In this document: positions 63,481 to 64,000 of the stretch, piece by piece
Layout of the letters: each line of letters starts with the position of its first letter
Position numbering within the stretch: position 1 is the stretch's first letter
Assembly: GCF_005403045.1 (NCBI RefSeq)
Contig: NZ_BJCL01000018.1
Location: 1 to 64,000 of the forward strand
Direction: 5' to 3'
DNA: 64,000 nucleotides
DNA from: Pseudaquabacterium pictum
GTDB lineage: Bacteria; Pseudomonadota; Gammaproteobacteria; Burkholderiales; Burkholderiaceae_C
Made by a program: the position numbers and the translations under genes
Notes under the pieces: model-generated
Seen by the model: the letters and a program-made list of their open reading frames with translations, nothing else
Databases searched by the model: none
What the model was told of the DNA's origin: nothing

Positions 63481-63746
63481 GGCAACTCCGGGGGCTTCCC
63501 GATCAGTATGCCGACCGTAGCGCTGCCGGGCAGCCCCAGTTTCCCGAAGAAGGCCTCAAGCTCATCGTCTTCGACGTCTGAACGGCCTTCGCCGGCAGCC
63601 ATTCTTCGCCCAGGGCTCACCGGCCCCACGTGTGCCCGTTCGATCTTGACGCCGCTGACGAAAAAGCCCGCGCCAAGGGCCTGAATGCGGTCAACAACGC
63701 TTAGCTGGCACGCCCCTTCAGGCCGAATCGACACAAGCCCTGACAT
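63477..63746 (-). CDS. Hypothetical protein
   Basis: 89-aa protein beginning MSGLVSIRPEGACQLSVVDR and continuing with IQALGAGFFVSGVKIERAHV. It ends ATVGILIGKPPELP. It overlaps the downstream gene by 4 bp, which suggests coupled translation and supports it as real. I do not recognise the family. The frame extends further upstream, without a good start. Confidence 0.55.
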   Translation of the reverse strand: MSGLVSIRPEGACQLSVVDRIQALGAGFFVSGVKIERAHVGPVSPGRRMAAGEGRSDVEDDELEAFFGKLGLPGSATVGILIGKPPELP

Positions 63747-63875
63747 CGGGGCCGGCCGAGAGCGGGCGCCACCTGGCTTGCAAGCCGTTCCCTTTGCAGC
63801 TGCAGGCGGGACCGGAGCGGGCAAGGCGCGCGATCCTGGCGATGGCCTGCTGCACTTTCAAGGATCGGAGATTTC

Positions 63876-64000
63876 ATGGACGGATTCAACTCGACTTTTA
63901 GCCACAGAGGTCAGCACCACGGCCAGCGGCAGGTGCCGACGGACGTGTGCGCTGACATCCTGTGGTTACGGGTGGGCTTCAGCACGCGTTTCGACGCCGT
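63876..64000 (+). CDS. Start of a gene running off the window
   Basis: An ATG with GGAG in front opens a frame MDGFNSTFSHRGQHHGQRQV that continues to the edge of the window (41 complete codons). His and Gln are frequent. The family cannot be told from this part. Confidence 0.45.
   Translation, partial: MDGFNSTFSHRGQHHGQRQVPTDVCADILWLRVGFSTRFDA

Noticed and set aside
63701-63889. A 62-codon open frame near the right edge
   Set aside because: No ribosome site, no motif, and it overlaps the start of a better-supported gene.

Overview
The window is a GC-rich stretch of a Gram-negative bacterium. The porin type, the DUF4148 protein, the BPSL0761-like protein and the similarity of the arsenite oxidase fragment to betaproteobacterial AioA all point to the Burkholderiales. 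No 16S or tRNA is present to refine this. Almost the whole window is an accessory region for metals, metalloids and sulfur.

Layout. (1) 1-1763: a porin and the 3' part of an IS21-type istB. (2) 1764-25940: a 24-kb Tn3-family transposon whose 38-bp GGGG-starting inverted repeats I could align directly (33 of 38 positions match). From left to right it carries a tyrosine recombinase, a candidate recombination core site, an antitoxin and RES-toxin pair, a first CueR copper unit (ATPase, small membrane proteins, HMA chaperone, cueR), a decayed stretch with three broken genes, copRS, a periplasmic copper operon (TolC-like protein, multicopper oxidase, cupredoxin, DUF411, CusF-like), a second copA-cueR unit and tnpA. 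The transposon ends directly inside istB on the left and inside aioA on the right without a target duplication, so one or both flanks were rearranged.

(3) 25941-29462: the 3' 60% of aioA, a nitroreductase and a thiolase. (4) 29553-45911: a long leftward gene set, mostly overlapping or closely spaced. It starts with an ECF sigma factor and a Crp/Fnr regulator, then soxAXYZ, thiol-redox and rhodanese genes, a permease, an MBL protein, a CcdA-like protein, OsmC, a CDF exporter, pyruvate:ferredoxin oxidoreductase with a DHOD-like flavoprotein and a ferredoxin-like protein, and a glutamine amidotransferase. soxB and soxCD are absent. (5) 45981-49548: an arsenic operon with an ArsR operator, arsR, an acetyltransferase/FAD-monooxygenase fusion with a cysteine-rich tail, and an MFS pump. 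(6) 49572-58676: a leftward heavy-metal RND efflux operon with czcI and a CDF transporter, controlled by a divergent CadR/PbrR-type regulator through a recognisable operator. (7) 59753-61108: merR and merTP plus a GDCC small protein, with no merA. (8) 61361-64000: hypothetical genes and an IS481 element inserted in a small HicB-like gene with a CCTAGT target duplication.

How it works together: copper is sensed by two CueR proteins (cytoplasmic Cu+) and by CopRS (periplasmic). Four promoters with the 19-bp CueR spacing and two TGACA/TGTCA palindromes fit this. Divalent cations, arsenic and mercury each have their own sensor with an identifiable operator. The most unusual features are cysteine-pair tails shared by the rhodanese and the arsenic fusion protein, the sox/PFOR gene set without soxB, and the molecular scars left by the two transposons.
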